From Rhodococcus sp. W8901 (GTDB taxonomy: Bacteria > Actinomycetota > Actinomycetes > Mycobacteriales > Mycobacteriaceae): a DNA stretch of 64,000 nt. The position numbers and the translations under genes are program-made. Under the pieces are notes generated by a model. It was not told where the DNA came from. It worked only from the letters and a program-made list of their open reading frames with translations, and did not search any database. Positions 9,176-18,731 of this stretch are shown here, piece by piece. The stretch lies in assembly GCF_013348805.1 (NCBI RefSeq), contig NZ_CP054690.1, forward strand, positions 248,001 to 312,000. Direction: 5' to 3'. Each line of letters begins with the position of its first letter. Position 1 is the first letter of the stretch.

Positions 9176-12109
9176 GTGGGTTTGTCATCCTTGCGGCGGC
9201 TCGCTACACCGGTCGTAGCGGGTGTAGCGGCGGTCGGACTCTTGGTCGCGGGAAGTGGCCTGGCCTTTGCGGCCGATCCACCTCCGGCCAGCAACCAGGG
9301 CTCGTCCGACAACGTCAAGTTCAAGAAGGAAGTGATCGGTAGCAACGTCCTCCATCGAGGCGACACGGTCACGTACAAGAGCACCATCTGGGTGGACAGC
9401 GGTGTGGAGCGCTACATTCCGAAGTTCCGGGACGTGCCGCCCGCGGGGTTCACGCTGGTGTCGGGCAGCCCCAAGGTGACGTACCTGGGTGCCACGAACA
9501 AGGCCACCTTCACCAACGAGTCGGACGGCGGCGTCACCGCAAAGTGCAGCGGCAGTGGCTGCAACGCCTTCGGCAACGGGTTCATCGTCAAGAGCGGGCA
9601 GAACGTCACGCTCGAGACCAGCTACCGGGTACCGGACACTTTCGCGTTCGGTACGTATGACAGCGGCGTGCTGCTGGACGTGTGGGCGTTCTCCGGAAAC
9701 CCGAAGGGAGCCAACCCATTCAATGTGCAGGTCAGGGTGGAGGAGTTTGCCACGACCACCGCGCTGCAGGTGCCGGCTTCGGCGATGACGGGGCAGTCGG
9801 TCAACCTCACCGCGACCGTGAGCCCGGCAAACGCGAACGGCCAGGTGCAGTTCAAGGACGGCGGTGTGAACATCGGTTCGCCGGTGACGCCGGTGAACGG
9901 TGTGGCCACGTTTTCTCATCCATTCGACTCGGCCGGCGCGCACAGCGTCACCGCGGAGTTCGTCCCCGGCGCCGGCTTCTTCGGGTCGACTTCGGCCGCG
10001 CAGTCCGTCACGGTCACCGACCCTGATGTGGCGACGTCGTTGTCGTTGACGGTTCCGGGTTCGGCCCAGACGGGTGCCGAGGTGGATCTGACGGCGACGT
10101 TGTCGCCGTCGGATGCTCAGGGCTCGGTGCAGTTCTCGGTGAACGGCGCTCCGGTGGGTACGGCTATTCCGGTGTCCGGTGGTTCGGCGACGTTGCCGCA
10201 CACGTTCAACGCGGCTGACACCTACGCGGTGACGGCCGAGTTCACCGGTGCTGCCGGGTTCACGAACTCGACGGCCCCGGGACGGAACGTCACGGTCACC
10301 GATCCCGATGTAACTACCTCGCTGGCGCTTGCCGCTCCCGCTTCTGCGGTGACGGGTTCGTCGGTGGATCTCACGGCGACGGTGTCTCCCTCGGATGCTC
10401 AGGGCACGGTGCAGTTCTCGGATAATGGTGCCCCGATCGGTTCTCCGGTTGTCGTGGTGAATGGTGTTGCGACGTTGCCGCATACGTTCACCTCTGCGGG
10501 CTCGCACAGCATCACTGCCGATTTCACGGCCGGCCCCGGTTTCGTGGATTCGTCGGCTGCGGCCCAGTCGGTGACGGTGACGGATCCTGATGTGACGACG
10601 TCGGTGTCGTTGACGGTGCTGGGTACGGCTCAGACCGGTTCCGAGGTGAGCCTGTCGGCGACGGTGGCTCCGGCTAATGCTCAGGGCACGGTGCAGTTCA
10701 AGGTCGACGGTGTCGCGGTGGGTTCGCCTCAGACGGTGTCGGGTGGTGCTGCGACGCTGCCGTATACGTTCGGTGCTGCGGGTTCGTACTCGGTGACCGC
10801 TGAGTTCACGGGTGCGGCCGGGTTCACGGATTCGACTTCGTCGGCTCAGAACGTCACGGTTTCGGATCCGGATCAGCAGACGTCGTTGTCGTTGACGGTG
10901 CCGGGTTCTGCGGTGACGGGTGCGTCGGTGGATCTTTCGGCGACGGTTACTCCGTCGAATGCTCAAGGAACGGTGCAGTTCTCGGTCAACGGCAGCACGG
11001 TTGGTGCTGCAGTGACGGTGTCGGGTGGTTCGGCGACTCTGGCGCACATGTTCAATGTCGCTGACACGTACGCGGTGACGGCGGAGTTCACCGGTGCTGC
11101 GGGTTTCGCGGGCTCTACCACTTCGGCCCAGACGGTGACGGTGACTGATCCGGATCAGGAGACCACGACGACGGTGTCGGTGCCGGCGACCGCTACGACT
11201 GGTGAGCAGGTGAGCCTGTCGGCTCAGGTGTCACCGCCGAACGCTCAGGGTTCGGTGCAGTTCAAGGTCGACGGTGTCGCGGTGGGATCGCCGCAGATGG
11301 TGTCAGGTGGTGTTGCGACGCTGCTGTACACGTTCAATGCTGCTGATACATATTCGGTTACGGCCGAGTTCACGGGTGCTACCGGGTTCACGAACTCGAC
11401 TGCCACGGGTCAGAACATCACGGTGACCGACCCCGCTCCGGTCGACATCCTGACGGTGACGTTGCTGGGTGTTCCGGGTTCGGCGACGACCGGCGTGGAG
11501 ACCACGCTGTCGGCGACGGTGCAGGCGCAGAGCGGGACAGCTGTCCCGACGGGAATGGTGGAGTTCCGTGACGGCGATTCGCTGATCGGTTCGCCGGTAG
11601 CCCTGCTGAACGGCTCGGCGTCACTTCAGCACACGTTCACCGCCCCGGGGACGCGTCAGATGACCGCGGTGTTCCAGCCCGACTCGGGCTTCGCGGGATC
11701 CACGTCGACGCAGCGTCCGGTCGAGGTGTCCGCGCCGAACCCCGTGGACGTCCAGACGTCGGCGGTCATGACGTCGACTACATCCGCGACGGCCGGCACG
11801 CCGTTCACGTTGAGGGCTCAGGTGATCGGTGCGCAGTCGCTGCCGGGCACCGTGCAGTTCTTCGACGGTGGCGTCGAGATCGGTCAGCCGGTGCCGGTGG
11901 TGGGCGGCTTCGCTGAGGTCGCGCACACCTTCACCCTGAGCGGTCCGCATCAGATTCACGCGGTCTACTCGGGTGGCCCGGGCGTGGCGGGTTCGACGTC
12001 CCAGGTGCAGGTGCTCGATGTCGCCGAGTCCGGTGACGGCACGGGCAGCTTCGGGTCGTTGGGGACGGGGTCTCTCGGCAGCCTGAGCGGGCTGCGGTTC
12101 GGGTCCTGA
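9176..12109 (+). CDS. Secreted Ig-like repeat protein 2 (head type C, 8 repeats)
   Basis: This 977-residue exported protein starts at a GTG with GAGGGAGG upstream. A signal peptide ends LAFA/AD near residue 32. Residues 33-191 form a type C head with a CX4C pair (CSGSGC) and a DUF11-like pattern (RDVPPAGFTLVSGS). Residues 192-950 hold eight Ig-like repeats, several nearly identical in DNA to those of gene 3. The tail at 951-977 is Gly/Ser-rich and ends SLGSLSGLRFGS. The same CX4C head occurs in gene 6. The 221-bp gap upstream shows no clear copy of the GGACGTTTGT element. Function is unknown; an envelope surface protein is likely. Confidence 0.85.
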   Translation: MGLSSLRRLATPVVAGVAAVGLLVAGSGLAFAADPPPASNQGSSDNVKFKKEVIGSNVLHRGDTVTYKSTIWVDSGVERYIPKFRDVPPAGFTLVSGSPKVTYLGATNKATFTNESDGGVTAKCSGSGCNAFGNGFIVKSGQNVTLETSYRVPDTFAFGTYDSGVLLDVWAFSGNPKGANPFNVQVRVEEFATTTALQVPASAMTGQSVNLTATVSPANANGQVQFKDGGVNIGSPVTPVNGVATFSHPFDSAGAHSVTAEFVPGAGFFGSTSAAQSVTVTDPDVATSLSLTVPGSAQTGAEVDLTATLSPSDAQGSVQFSVNGAPVGTAIPVSGGSATLPHTFNAADTYAVTAEFTGAAGFTNSTAPGRNVTVTDPDVTTSLALAAPASAVTGSSVDLTATVSPSDAQGTVQFSDNGAPIGSPVVVVNGVATLPHTFTSAGSHSITADFTAGPGFVDSSAAAQSVTVTDPDVTTSVSLTVLGTAQTGSEVSLSATVAPANAQGTVQFKVDGVAVGSPQTVSGGAATLPYTFGAAGSYSVTAEFTGAAGFTDSTSSAQNVTVSDPDQQTSLSLTVPGSAVTGASVDLSATVTPSNAQGTVQFSVNGSTVGAAVTVSGGSATLAHMFNVADTYAVTAEFTGAAGFAGSTTSAQTVTVTDPDQETTTTVSVPATATTGEQVSLSAQVSPPNAQGSVQFKVDGVAVGSPQMVSGGVATLLYTFNAADTYSVTAEFTGATGFTNSTATGQNITVTDPAPVDILTVTLLGVPGSATTGVETTLSATVQAQSGTAVPTGMVEFRDGDSLIGSPVALLNGSASLQHTFTAPGTRQMTAVFQPDSGFAGSTSTQRPVEVSAPNPVDVQTSAVMTSTTSATAGTPFTLRAQVIGAQSLPGTVQFFDGGVEIGQPVPVVGGFAEVAHTFTLSGPHQIHAVYSGGPGVAGSTSQVQVLDVAESGDGTGSFGSLGTGSLGSLSGLRFGS

Positions 12110-12129
12110 CACCTCTCGACTGACGAAGA

Positions 12130-12165
12130 CTGTGGCCCCCGGACCTGATGGTCCGGGGGCCACAG
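12130..12165 (+). terminator. Strong hairpin terminator after Ig-repeat gene 2
   Basis: A perfect 16-bp stem (CTGTGGCCCCCGGACC and its complement) with a TGAT loop starts 20 bp after the stop. Confidence 0.8.
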
Positions 12166-12203
12166 TCGTTCCACTGGTCGAATCCCTCGTTCGATCCTGA
12201 TCT

Positions 12204-12223
12204 GGACGTTTGTCCGGTAGAGT
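12204..12223 (+). promoter_or_regulatory. Shared promoter element before Ig-repeat gene 3
   Basis: GGACGTTTGT is followed after four bases by TAGAGT, a TANNNT-type -10 hexamer. The same layout occurs at 20838 and 22343, giving the consensus GGACGTTTGTYCKRTANAGW. It implies a leader of about 155 nt before the ATG at 12384. Confidence 0.55.
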
Positions 12224-12261
12224 TCGAGCCGCATTTCAGACGCGGAGTCGGGCTGCGGTTG

Positions 12262-12290
12262 GTTGCAGGGGGTGGCATGGGCCCTGCAAC
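12262..12290 (+). other. Leader hairpin before Ig-repeat gene 3
   Basis: GTTGCAGGG and CCCTGCAAC form a perfect 9-bp stem with an 11-nt loop inside the predicted leader. GGAGTCGGGC at 12244-12253 just upstream also occurs in the leaders at 20909 and 22414. A role in translation or mRNA stability is conjecture. Confidence 0.35.
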
Positions 12291-12383
12291 GCGCCCCGGA
12301 CTCGATCCCCTCAGCGCGATGTCCCAGGTCGTACCTGATCCGTTGAGTTGGCGGCCGTCGAGTCGTCGTCGAGAGGGAAGTGC

Positions 12384-15300
12384 ATGGTTGGCAGGGGAGT
12401 ACGCCGAATAATCGGCGGCATAAGTGTTTTCGCCTTATCTGCGGGCTTCGCGGCGAGCCTCGGCATGGGGGCGGCTGGTGCCGCGCCGGCGTCGGTCGGC
12501 TGGAGCGACGGCAACAGCAAGTTCACGCGGACGGTAAGCAACTCCACGCCGTCGGTGGGGGAGACCGTCACGGTGTCGACGAAGTTCGAGCGCACCGGCG
12601 GTACGGTGGAGTGGTTGCAGGCGGTGAAGGACCTCCACCCGACCTGTATGACGTATGTCAGTGGAAATACTTCCGGTCCTGAGATCGCCGCGGACTACGT
12701 CCGGGTGACGGGGAACTGGCCGGTGTATCCGAACATCAGTCCTAAGTCGCAGACCTTCGAATTCACCTACTTGGTGGGCGCGAACTGTGCCCGCGCGACC
12801 CCGTTGATGACGACGATGCATTACGGGGGCAGCCTGGGCAGCGGCACGTACCCCGACAAGGGCCCGACGATCACCGTCGCGAAGGACGCCACCACGACGA
12901 CGTTGGCCGCGGTGCCGACTCCGATCATGACCGGACAGTCTGTCACGTTGAGTGCGACGCTGACCGGCGCCGCGCAGGGCAGCACGATCGAGTTCTACGA
13001 CGGCGCAACGAAGCTCGGTGAGGGACAGTCGAACGCGTCGGGCGTCGTGACCTACGTGTGGACGCCGACCACGGCGGGTGCCCGGAGTCTGTCGGCGAAG
13101 TTCCCGGGCACGGCGATCGCGGCCTCGTCGCAGTCCGCCGCGCAGAACGTGCAGGTGAACGCCCCGGTTGCAACCAGCGCCGCCTTGTCGGTCCCGGGAA
13201 CTGCCGTGACCGGCACTCCGGTGACCCTGTCCGTGGCGATGACGCCGTCGAACGCGCAGGGTTCGGTGCAGTTCAAGGACAATGGTTCGAACATCGGATC
13301 GCCGGTGACGGTGTCCGGTGGCCAGGCGTCGCTGCAGCACACCTTCACAGCTACCGGCGCGCACAGCATCACCGCCGACTTCGTGGCCGGTTCCGGTTTC
13401 GTGAATTCGTCGGCAGCGGCGCAGACCGTGACGGTCGCGGATCCTGATGTGGCGACGTCGTTGACGGTAGCGGCTCCGGCTTCTGCTGAGACGGGTGCGT
13501 CGGTGGATTTGTCGGCGACGGTGTCTCCGTCGAATGCTCAGGGTTCGGTGCAGTTCTCGGTGAATGGGTCTCCGGTGGGTGCGGCGGTTCCTGTGTCGGG
13601 TGGTTCGGCAACGCTGCCGCATACGTTCGGTGCTGCTGGTTCGTATTCGGTGACCGCTGAGTTCACGGGTGCTGCCGGGTTCACGGGTTCGACCGCTGCG
13701 GCGCAGTCGATCACCGTCACCGATCCTGATGTTGCGACGTCGTTGACGGTTGCGGCTCCGGCTTCTGCTGAGACGGGCGCTTCGGTGGATCTGTCGGCGA
13801 CGGTGTCTCCGTCGAACGCGCAGGGTTCGGTGCAGTTCAAGGACAATGGTTCGAACATCGGATCGCCGGTGACGGTGTCCGGTGGCACGGCTACCCTTCC
13901 GCACACCTTCACGACGGCTGGTTCGCACAGCATCACGGCCGATTTCATTGCCGGCTCTGGTTTCGTGAATTCGTCGGCGTCGGCGCAGTCGGTAGCGGTC
14001 ACAGATCCTGATGTGACGACGTCGTTGTCGTTGGCGGTTCCGGGTTCGGCTCAGACCGGTTCGTCGGTTGATCTGACGGCGACGGTGTCTCCGTCGGATG
14101 CTCAGGGTTCGGTGCAGTTCAAGGACAACGGCACGAATATCGGTTCGCCGGTGTCGGTGTCGGGTGGTTCGGCGACCCTGCCGCATACGTTCGCTGCGGC
14201 GGGTGCGCACAGCATCACGGCCGATTTCATTGCCGGTTCCGGGTTCGCGAACTCGTCGGCGTCGGCGCAGTCGGTGACGGTGACCGATCCTGATGTGACC
14301 ACGTCTCTGACGGTTGGTGTTCCGGCTTCTGCGGAGACGGGTGCCGAGGTTGATCTGACGGCGACGGTGACGCCGGCGGATGCTGCAGGCACGGTGCAGT
14401 TCTCGGTGGACGGCACTGCTGTCGGTGGCCCGGTGACGGTGTCAGGTGGTACGGCGACGTACGCGTACACGTTCACTGCCGCTGAAACCTATGCGGTGAC
14501 GGCGGAGTTCACCGGTGCTGCCGGGTTCACGAACTCGACTGCCACGGCGCAGAACATCACGGTCACCGACCCCGATCAGGCGACGTCGTTGTCGTTGACG
14601 GTTCCGGGTTCGGCTCAGACCGGCTCCGAGGTTGATCTGACGGCGACGGTGTCGCCGTCGAATGCTGCAGGCACGGTTCAGTTCAAGGACAACGGCACGA
14701 ACATCGGATCCCCGGTAGCCGTCGTCAACGGTGCTGCCACTCTGCCGCATATCTTCACTACGTCGGGCGCCCACAGCATCACTGCCGATTTCGCGGCGGG
14801 CCCCGGTTTCGTGAATTCGTCGGCTGCGGCCCAGTCGGTGACGGTGACGGATCCTGATCAGCAGACGTCGCTGACGGTTGCCGCTCCGGGCTCTGCGGAG
14901 ACGGGCGCTTCGGTGAACCTGTCGGCGACGGTTAGTCCGTCGAATGCCCAGGGTTCGGTGCAGTTCAAGGTCGACGGCGCACCGGTCGGAACCGCGCAGG
15001 CGGTGTCGGGTGGTTCGGCAACGCTGCCGTACACGTTCGGTGCTGCTGGTTCGTACTCGGTGACTGCCGAGTTCACCGGCGCTGCCGGATTCACGAACTC
15101 GACCGCGGCCCCGCAAGGCATCACGGTGACGAATCCGGTTGTCCCGGATACACAAACCGTCACGGCGGTGACTGTTCCCGCGACCGGCGAGACCGGTCAG
15201 CAGGTGACGCTGTCGGCGGCGGTGTCGCCGGCTCCGACGGGCGGAACCGTGCAGTTCAAGGTGGCCGGTGCCGATGCGGGCGCTCCGGTGACTGTGGATG

Positions 15301-16100
15301 TGAGCGGCCACGCGAGCATGCCGTACACGTTCAACTCGGCTGGATCGTTCGCGGTTTCGGCGGTGTACTCGGGCGCGCCCGGATTCGAGGGCTCGACGTC
15401 CGCGACGCAGAGCATCACGGTTTCCGATCCTGCCCCGATCGATGTCGAGACGGTGACCGTGGTGGGTTCCCCGGACACGGCCACGGCGGGCATCGAGACG
15501 GTTCTCTCGGCGACGGTGCAGGCGCAGTCCGGGACGGCGGTGCCGACGGGCACGGTGCAGTTCCGTGACGGCGGCATCGAGATCGGTTCGCCGGTGACGG
15601 TGTCGAACGGTGCGGCAACGCTCGAGCACACGTTCACCACGGTAGGGACGCATCAGATCACCGCGGTATTCGCTCCGGGTGCCGGGTTCGCGGCTTCGAC
15701 GTCGACGCCGCATCCGGTCGAGGTGTCCGCGCCGAATCCGACCGACGTGCCGTCGACGGTGGTGATCGCGTCGGGGCAGTCGGCAACGGCGGGTACCGCG
15801 TTCACGTTGACTGCCCAGGTGGGCGGTGCTCCGACATTGCAGGGCACGGTCCAGTTCTTCGACGGCGGTGTCGAGATCGGTCAGCCGGTGTCGGTGGTGA
15901 ACGGTGTCGCCGAACTGGTGCACACCTTCACTCAGAGTGGGCCGCACCAGATCTACGCGGTGTACTCGGGCGGCCCGGGCGTGCAGGGTTCGACGTCGCC
16001 GGTGCAGACGCTGGACGTCGCGCAGTCCGGCGGCGGTGACGGTGGTAACGGTTCGTTGGGTTCGCTCGGCAGCCTGAGCGGCCTACGGTTCGGTTCCTGA
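12384..16100 (+). CDS. Secreted Ig-like repeat protein 3 (head type B, 11 repeats)
   Basis: This is the largest member at 1238 residues. The ATG at 12384 (MVGRGVRRIIGG) is chosen over an upstream GTG at 12348 because GAGAGGGAAG lies just before it and two paralogues start the same way. The signal peptide ends GAAGAA/PAS. The type B head (about 37-168) carries SKFTRTVSN, LHPTC and GANCARATPL, so it has a single Cys pair. Residues 169-1213 hold eleven Ig-like repeats with a 94-codon period, some almost identical. The tail at 1214-1238 ends GSLGSLSGLRFGS. Repeat number is likely to vary between strains by recombination. Role inferred: surface-exposed envelope protein. Confidence 0.86.
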   Translation: MVGRGVRRIIGGISVFALSAGFAASLGMGAAGAAPASVGWSDGNSKFTRTVSNSTPSVGETVTVSTKFERTGGTVEWLQAVKDLHPTCMTYVSGNTSGPEIAADYVRVTGNWPVYPNISPKSQTFEFTYLVGANCARATPLMTTMHYGGSLGSGTYPDKGPTITVAKDATTTTLAAVPTPIMTGQSVTLSATLTGAAQGSTIEFYDGATKLGEGQSNASGVVTYVWTPTTAGARSLSAKFPGTAIAASSQSAAQNVQVNAPVATSAALSVPGTAVTGTPVTLSVAMTPSNAQGSVQFKDNGSNIGSPVTVSGGQASLQHTFTATGAHSITADFVAGSGFVNSSAAAQTVTVADPDVATSLTVAAPASAETGASVDLSATVSPSNAQGSVQFSVNGSPVGAAVPVSGGSATLPHTFGAAGSYSVTAEFTGAAGFTGSTAAAQSITVTDPDVATSLTVAAPASAETGASVDLSATVSPSNAQGSVQFKDNGSNIGSPVTVSGGTATLPHTFTTAGSHSITADFIAGSGFVNSSASAQSVAVTDPDVTTSLSLAVPGSAQTGSSVDLTATVSPSDAQGSVQFKDNGTNIGSPVSVSGGSATLPHTFAAAGAHSITADFIAGSGFANSSASAQSVTVTDPDVTTSLTVGVPASAETGAEVDLTATVTPADAAGTVQFSVDGTAVGGPVTVSGGTATYAYTFTAAETYAVTAEFTGAAGFTNSTATAQNITVTDPDQATSLSLTVPGSAQTGSEVDLTATVSPSNAAGTVQFKDNGTNIGSPVAVVNGAATLPHIFTTSGAHSITADFAAGPGFVNSSAAAQSVTVTDPDQQTSLTVAAPGSAETGASVNLSATVSPSNAQGSVQFKVDGAPVGTAQAVSGGSATLPYTFGAAGSYSVTAEFTGAAGFTNSTAAPQGITVTNPVVPDTQTVTAVTVPATGETGQQVTLSAAVSPAPTGGTVQFKVAGADAGAPVTVDVSGHASMPYTFNSAGSFAVSAVYSGAPGFEGSTSATQSITVSDPAPIDVETVTVVGSPDTATAGIETVLSATVQAQSGTAVPTGTVQFRDGGIEIGSPVTVSNGAATLEHTFTTVGTHQITAVFAPGAGFAASTSTPHPVEVSAPNPTDVPSTVVIASGQSATAGTAFTLTAQVGGAPTLQGTVQFFDGGVEIGQPVSVVNGVAELVHTFTQSGPHQIYAVYSGGPGVQGSTSPVQTLDVAQSGGGDGGNGSLGSLGSLSGLRFGS
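13245..13886 (+). repeat. Direct repeat within Ig-repeat gene 3
   Basis: A 78-bp segment at 13245-13322 recurs without change at 13809-13886. The offset of 564 bp equals two 94-codon Ig repeats. Adjacent repeats near 13440 and 13722 differ at only a few silent sites over more than 100 bp. This indicates recent duplication or gene conversion. Confidence 0.9.
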
Positions 16101-16120
16101 CTCCGTAGCTCCTGAGTGAG

Positions 16121-16152
16121 TGGCCCCCTGCCCGGTATCGGGCAGGGGGCCA
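16121..16152 (+). terminator. Strong hairpin terminator after Ig-repeat gene 3
   Basis: TGGCCCCCTGCCCG and its complement form a perfect 14-bp stem around GTAT, 20 bp after the stop. Confidence 0.8.
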
Positions 16153-16249
16153 TTCGTCCTTCACCGGCGGATAATTCCTTGTTTCGTGTAGCGAAAGAAC
16201 AGCATCCGACCAGTTCGTTCGTTCGGTCGTTGTCGTCAAATGGCTAACT

Positions 16250-16259
16250 GAACGTTTGA
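16250..16259 (+). promoter_or_regulatory. GAACGTTTGA element before Ig-repeat gene 4
   Basis: CTGAACGTTTGAC followed by TTAGAAA is a weaker relative of the GGACGTTTGT element. It is 107 bp before the ATG at 16357, matching the 110-bp distance at gene 1, which has the same head type. Confidence 0.35.
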
Positions 16260-16356
16260 CTTAGAAACTGACACACGTTCCAGTGGGAGGGTCTATCCTT
16301 CCGGCTCGGGAGCTCAGCAACCGCGGCGCCCTTCGACTGTTTGTTCAGGGAGTTTG

Positions 16357-18663
16357 ATGAGTTCCTCGTTTCGGAGGCGCTGCGCTGTCGCGTTCGCCGG
16401 GTCCGTGGTGCTGTCCGGGCCGTTACTGATCGTCCAACCGGCTTCGGCCGCAACGTCGACGGTCGAGTTCACCACCACATGCCGGGCCACGGCGACGATG
16501 AACGTGACCAAGACTCCCGCCGCCTCGGTGACGGTGACGAGTCCCGCGAGCGTCGCGCCGGGTGAGACGTTCACCTTCCGCATGCAGACGAACGCGCAGT
16601 CGTTCCCCGACTCCGATTCGGGTGCGTCCACGACGAACCTGTCGCGCCTCAAGAACGATTTCGAGATCCCCACCAACGCGACGTTCGTCAGCGCGTCGAT
16701 CGTGGGGAACTCCGCGGTCAACATCTCGGGCGTCGCACCGAGCGTCATCCGGGTCAACGACAGCGGAACCGTCGACCCGAACGGCACGATTCTTCGGATC
16801 TCCGGCAACAACGAGGTCATCGGAAACGGCGCCTCCAACAGCACTAACAGCGAGGGCGGCATTCTGGCCCCCAAGCTGAAGAAGAACATCAACGGCACGC
16901 CCAATGGCAACGGCGACTCCTGGTTCCAGATGCCGGCGATCGACGTCACGATGGTCGCCGGGCAGCCCGGTGTCATCCAGCCGAAGATCCGCACGAGTGG
17001 TGACGCGGGCAGCTACAACAACGACAAGAACTTCAGTACCCAGCTTGCGAAGGCGTCGTTCTTGGGTGTGCAGTGGGCGCCGACGCGCTGTAGCCCGCGC
17101 AACGGGGAATCCAGCGGCCTCAACGCGGGCGCGGGTCCGCTCGCGACAATCCGGGTCACCGTGCCCGACGCGGCCACCACGACGACGCTGACCGTGCCCA
17201 GCACCGCCGCGACCGGTTCCGCCGTCCAGCTGACTGCCGAGGTCTCGCCCGCGGACGCGTCGGGAACCGTGCAGTTCAAGGACAACGGCAACGCCATCGG
17301 CGCGGCGGTACCCGTCGCCAACGGTTCGGCTGCTCTGTCGTACGCGTTCGGCTCGCTCGGTGCGCACAGCATCACCGCCGAGTTCTCGGGCGCCTCCGGC
17401 TTCGCGTCGTCGACTTCGGAGGCTCGAACCGTGACGGTCACGCCGCCCGTAGTCGCCACCACGACGGCGGTCACGGTGCCGCCGAACGCAACCACCGGCC
17501 TCGCCGTCGATCTCGTGGCCGCGGTGACGCCGTCCACCGCGTCGGGCACCGTGCAGTTCACGGACAACGGCAACGCCATCGGCGCGCCGGTCCAGGTGGC
17601 CGGTGGGATCGCGACGCTGTCGCACACCTTCACCACGACTGCGCACAGCATCAGCGCCAGCTTCTCGGGCGGCACCGGATTCGCGCCCTCGATGTCGGGC
17701 AACCGGACGGTGACGGTGTCCGAGCCGATGCCGGACGCGGTCGCGACCACCACCGTCGTCACGGCACCCTCGACGGCCGAGGTCGGCGCAGAGGTGACGA
17801 TCTCGGCGACGGTGTCCCCGGCACCTCTCGACGGCACCGTGCAATTCCGTGACGGTGCAACCGATCTCGGTTCCCCCGTGCTCGTGTCGGACGGCGTTGC
17901 GACGCTCGCCCACACGTTCGCGCGTGGCGGGTCGCATCCGATCACCGCGGTCTACAGCGGTGGTGTGGGCTCCCTCGGCTCCAGCGCCTCGCCGGTGAAC
18001 GTGGCCGTGACGGCGTCGAACATCGGTACGGTGACGCTGCTCAACGCTCCCGGTGAGGCCAAGACGGGCGCGCCGATCGAGCTGTGGGCCACGGTCTTCG
18101 AGCTGCCCGAGGGCACCGAGGTGTCGAACGGCGGCACGGTGCAGTTCCGTGACGGCGCGACGAATCTCGGTTCTCCGGTGCCGGTGGTGGGCGGAACTGC
18201 CAAGCTGGTGCACACATTCGACACCGCCGGCACGCATGCGGTCTCGGCCGTCTACAGCGGCGCGGGAGCCTACGGCACCTCCACCACCGACACTCAGGAC
18301 ATCAACGTCACTGCGGCAGCCGTGAGCGACCTGGCGACGGCTGTCGAGCTGGGGATTCCGGCGTCCGGCACGGCCGGGAGCCCGGTTACTCTCACCGCGC
18401 GCGTGATCGCGCCGCGGACCCCGCACGGCACCGTGCAGTTCTTCGATGGCGACAAGCCCCTCGGTGTGGCCGTGGACCTGGTGGACGGGCGCGCGACGCT
18501 CGCGCACACGTTCACCGGGACCGGTGCCCACTCGATCACCGCGAAGTACAGCGGCGCGGAGGGATTCATCGCCGCCACGTCGACTTCCGGAACTCTGGCG
18601 CTCACCACGGCCGGCGGAACTACTACCGGCGGCAGCATCGACATCCCGGCCTTCGGCTCGTGA
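16357..18663 (+). CDS. Secreted Ig-like repeat protein 4 (head type A, 5 repeats)
   Basis: This 768-residue exported protein starts at an ATG with CAGGGAG upstream; a TTG one codon earlier is less likely. The signal peptide ends QPASA near residue 32. The type A head (about 33-271) is clearly paralogous to gene 1: SDSGASTTN, NSEGGI, APKLKK, QWAPTRC and GLNAGAGPLATI align, and the two Cys are conserved. Five Ig-like repeats fill residues 272-749. The tail ends SIDIPAFGS and is shorter and less Leu-rich than in genes 1-3. Codons here are more C-ending than in genes 2 and 3. It is probably co-transcribed with gene 5, which starts 68 bp on with no hairpin between. Confidence 0.85.
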   Translation: MSSSFRRRCAVAFAGSVVLSGPLLIVQPASAATSTVEFTTTCRATATMNVTKTPAASVTVTSPASVAPGETFTFRMQTNAQSFPDSDSGASTTNLSRLKNDFEIPTNATFVSASIVGNSAVNISGVAPSVIRVNDSGTVDPNGTILRISGNNEVIGNGASNSTNSEGGILAPKLKKNINGTPNGNGDSWFQMPAIDVTMVAGQPGVIQPKIRTSGDAGSYNNDKNFSTQLAKASFLGVQWAPTRCSPRNGESSGLNAGAGPLATIRVTVPDAATTTTLTVPSTAATGSAVQLTAEVSPADASGTVQFKDNGNAIGAAVPVANGSAALSYAFGSLGAHSITAEFSGASGFASSTSEARTVTVTPPVVATTTAVTVPPNATTGLAVDLVAAVTPSTASGTVQFTDNGNAIGAPVQVAGGIATLSHTFTTTAHSISASFSGGTGFAPSMSGNRTVTVSEPMPDAVATTTVVTAPSTAEVGAEVTISATVSPAPLDGTVQFRDGATDLGSPVLVSDGVATLAHTFARGGSHPITAVYSGGVGSLGSSASPVNVAVTASNIGTVTLLNAPGEAKTGAPIELWATVFELPEGTEVSNGGTVQFRDGATNLGSPVPVVGGTAKLVHTFDTAGTHAVSAVYSGAGAYGTSTTDTQDINVTAAAVSDLATAVELGIPASGTAGSPVTLTARVIAPRTPHGTVQFFDGDKPLGVAVDLVDGRATLAHTFTGTGAHSITAKYSGAEGFIAATSTSGTLALTTAGGTTTGGSIDIPAFGS

Positions 18664-18731
18664 GCGGAAACGAAACGATGCGCGAGCGAATGACGAAAAC
18701 GACGACGTGGCACGAGGAACGGGAGATGGGC

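Noticed and set aside
12200-12220. GGACGTTTGTTC read as a LexA/SOS box
   Set aside because: The actinobacterial SOS box is GAAC-N4-GTTC with a free centre. Here the first half is GGAC and the centre GTTT is fixed in all copies, and the genes are not repair genes.
12888-16022. CRISPR-like array in Ig-repeat gene 3
   Set aside because: The periodic sequence is an open reading frame with a 94-codon period and protein-level conservation. There are no short identical repeats with unique spacers.
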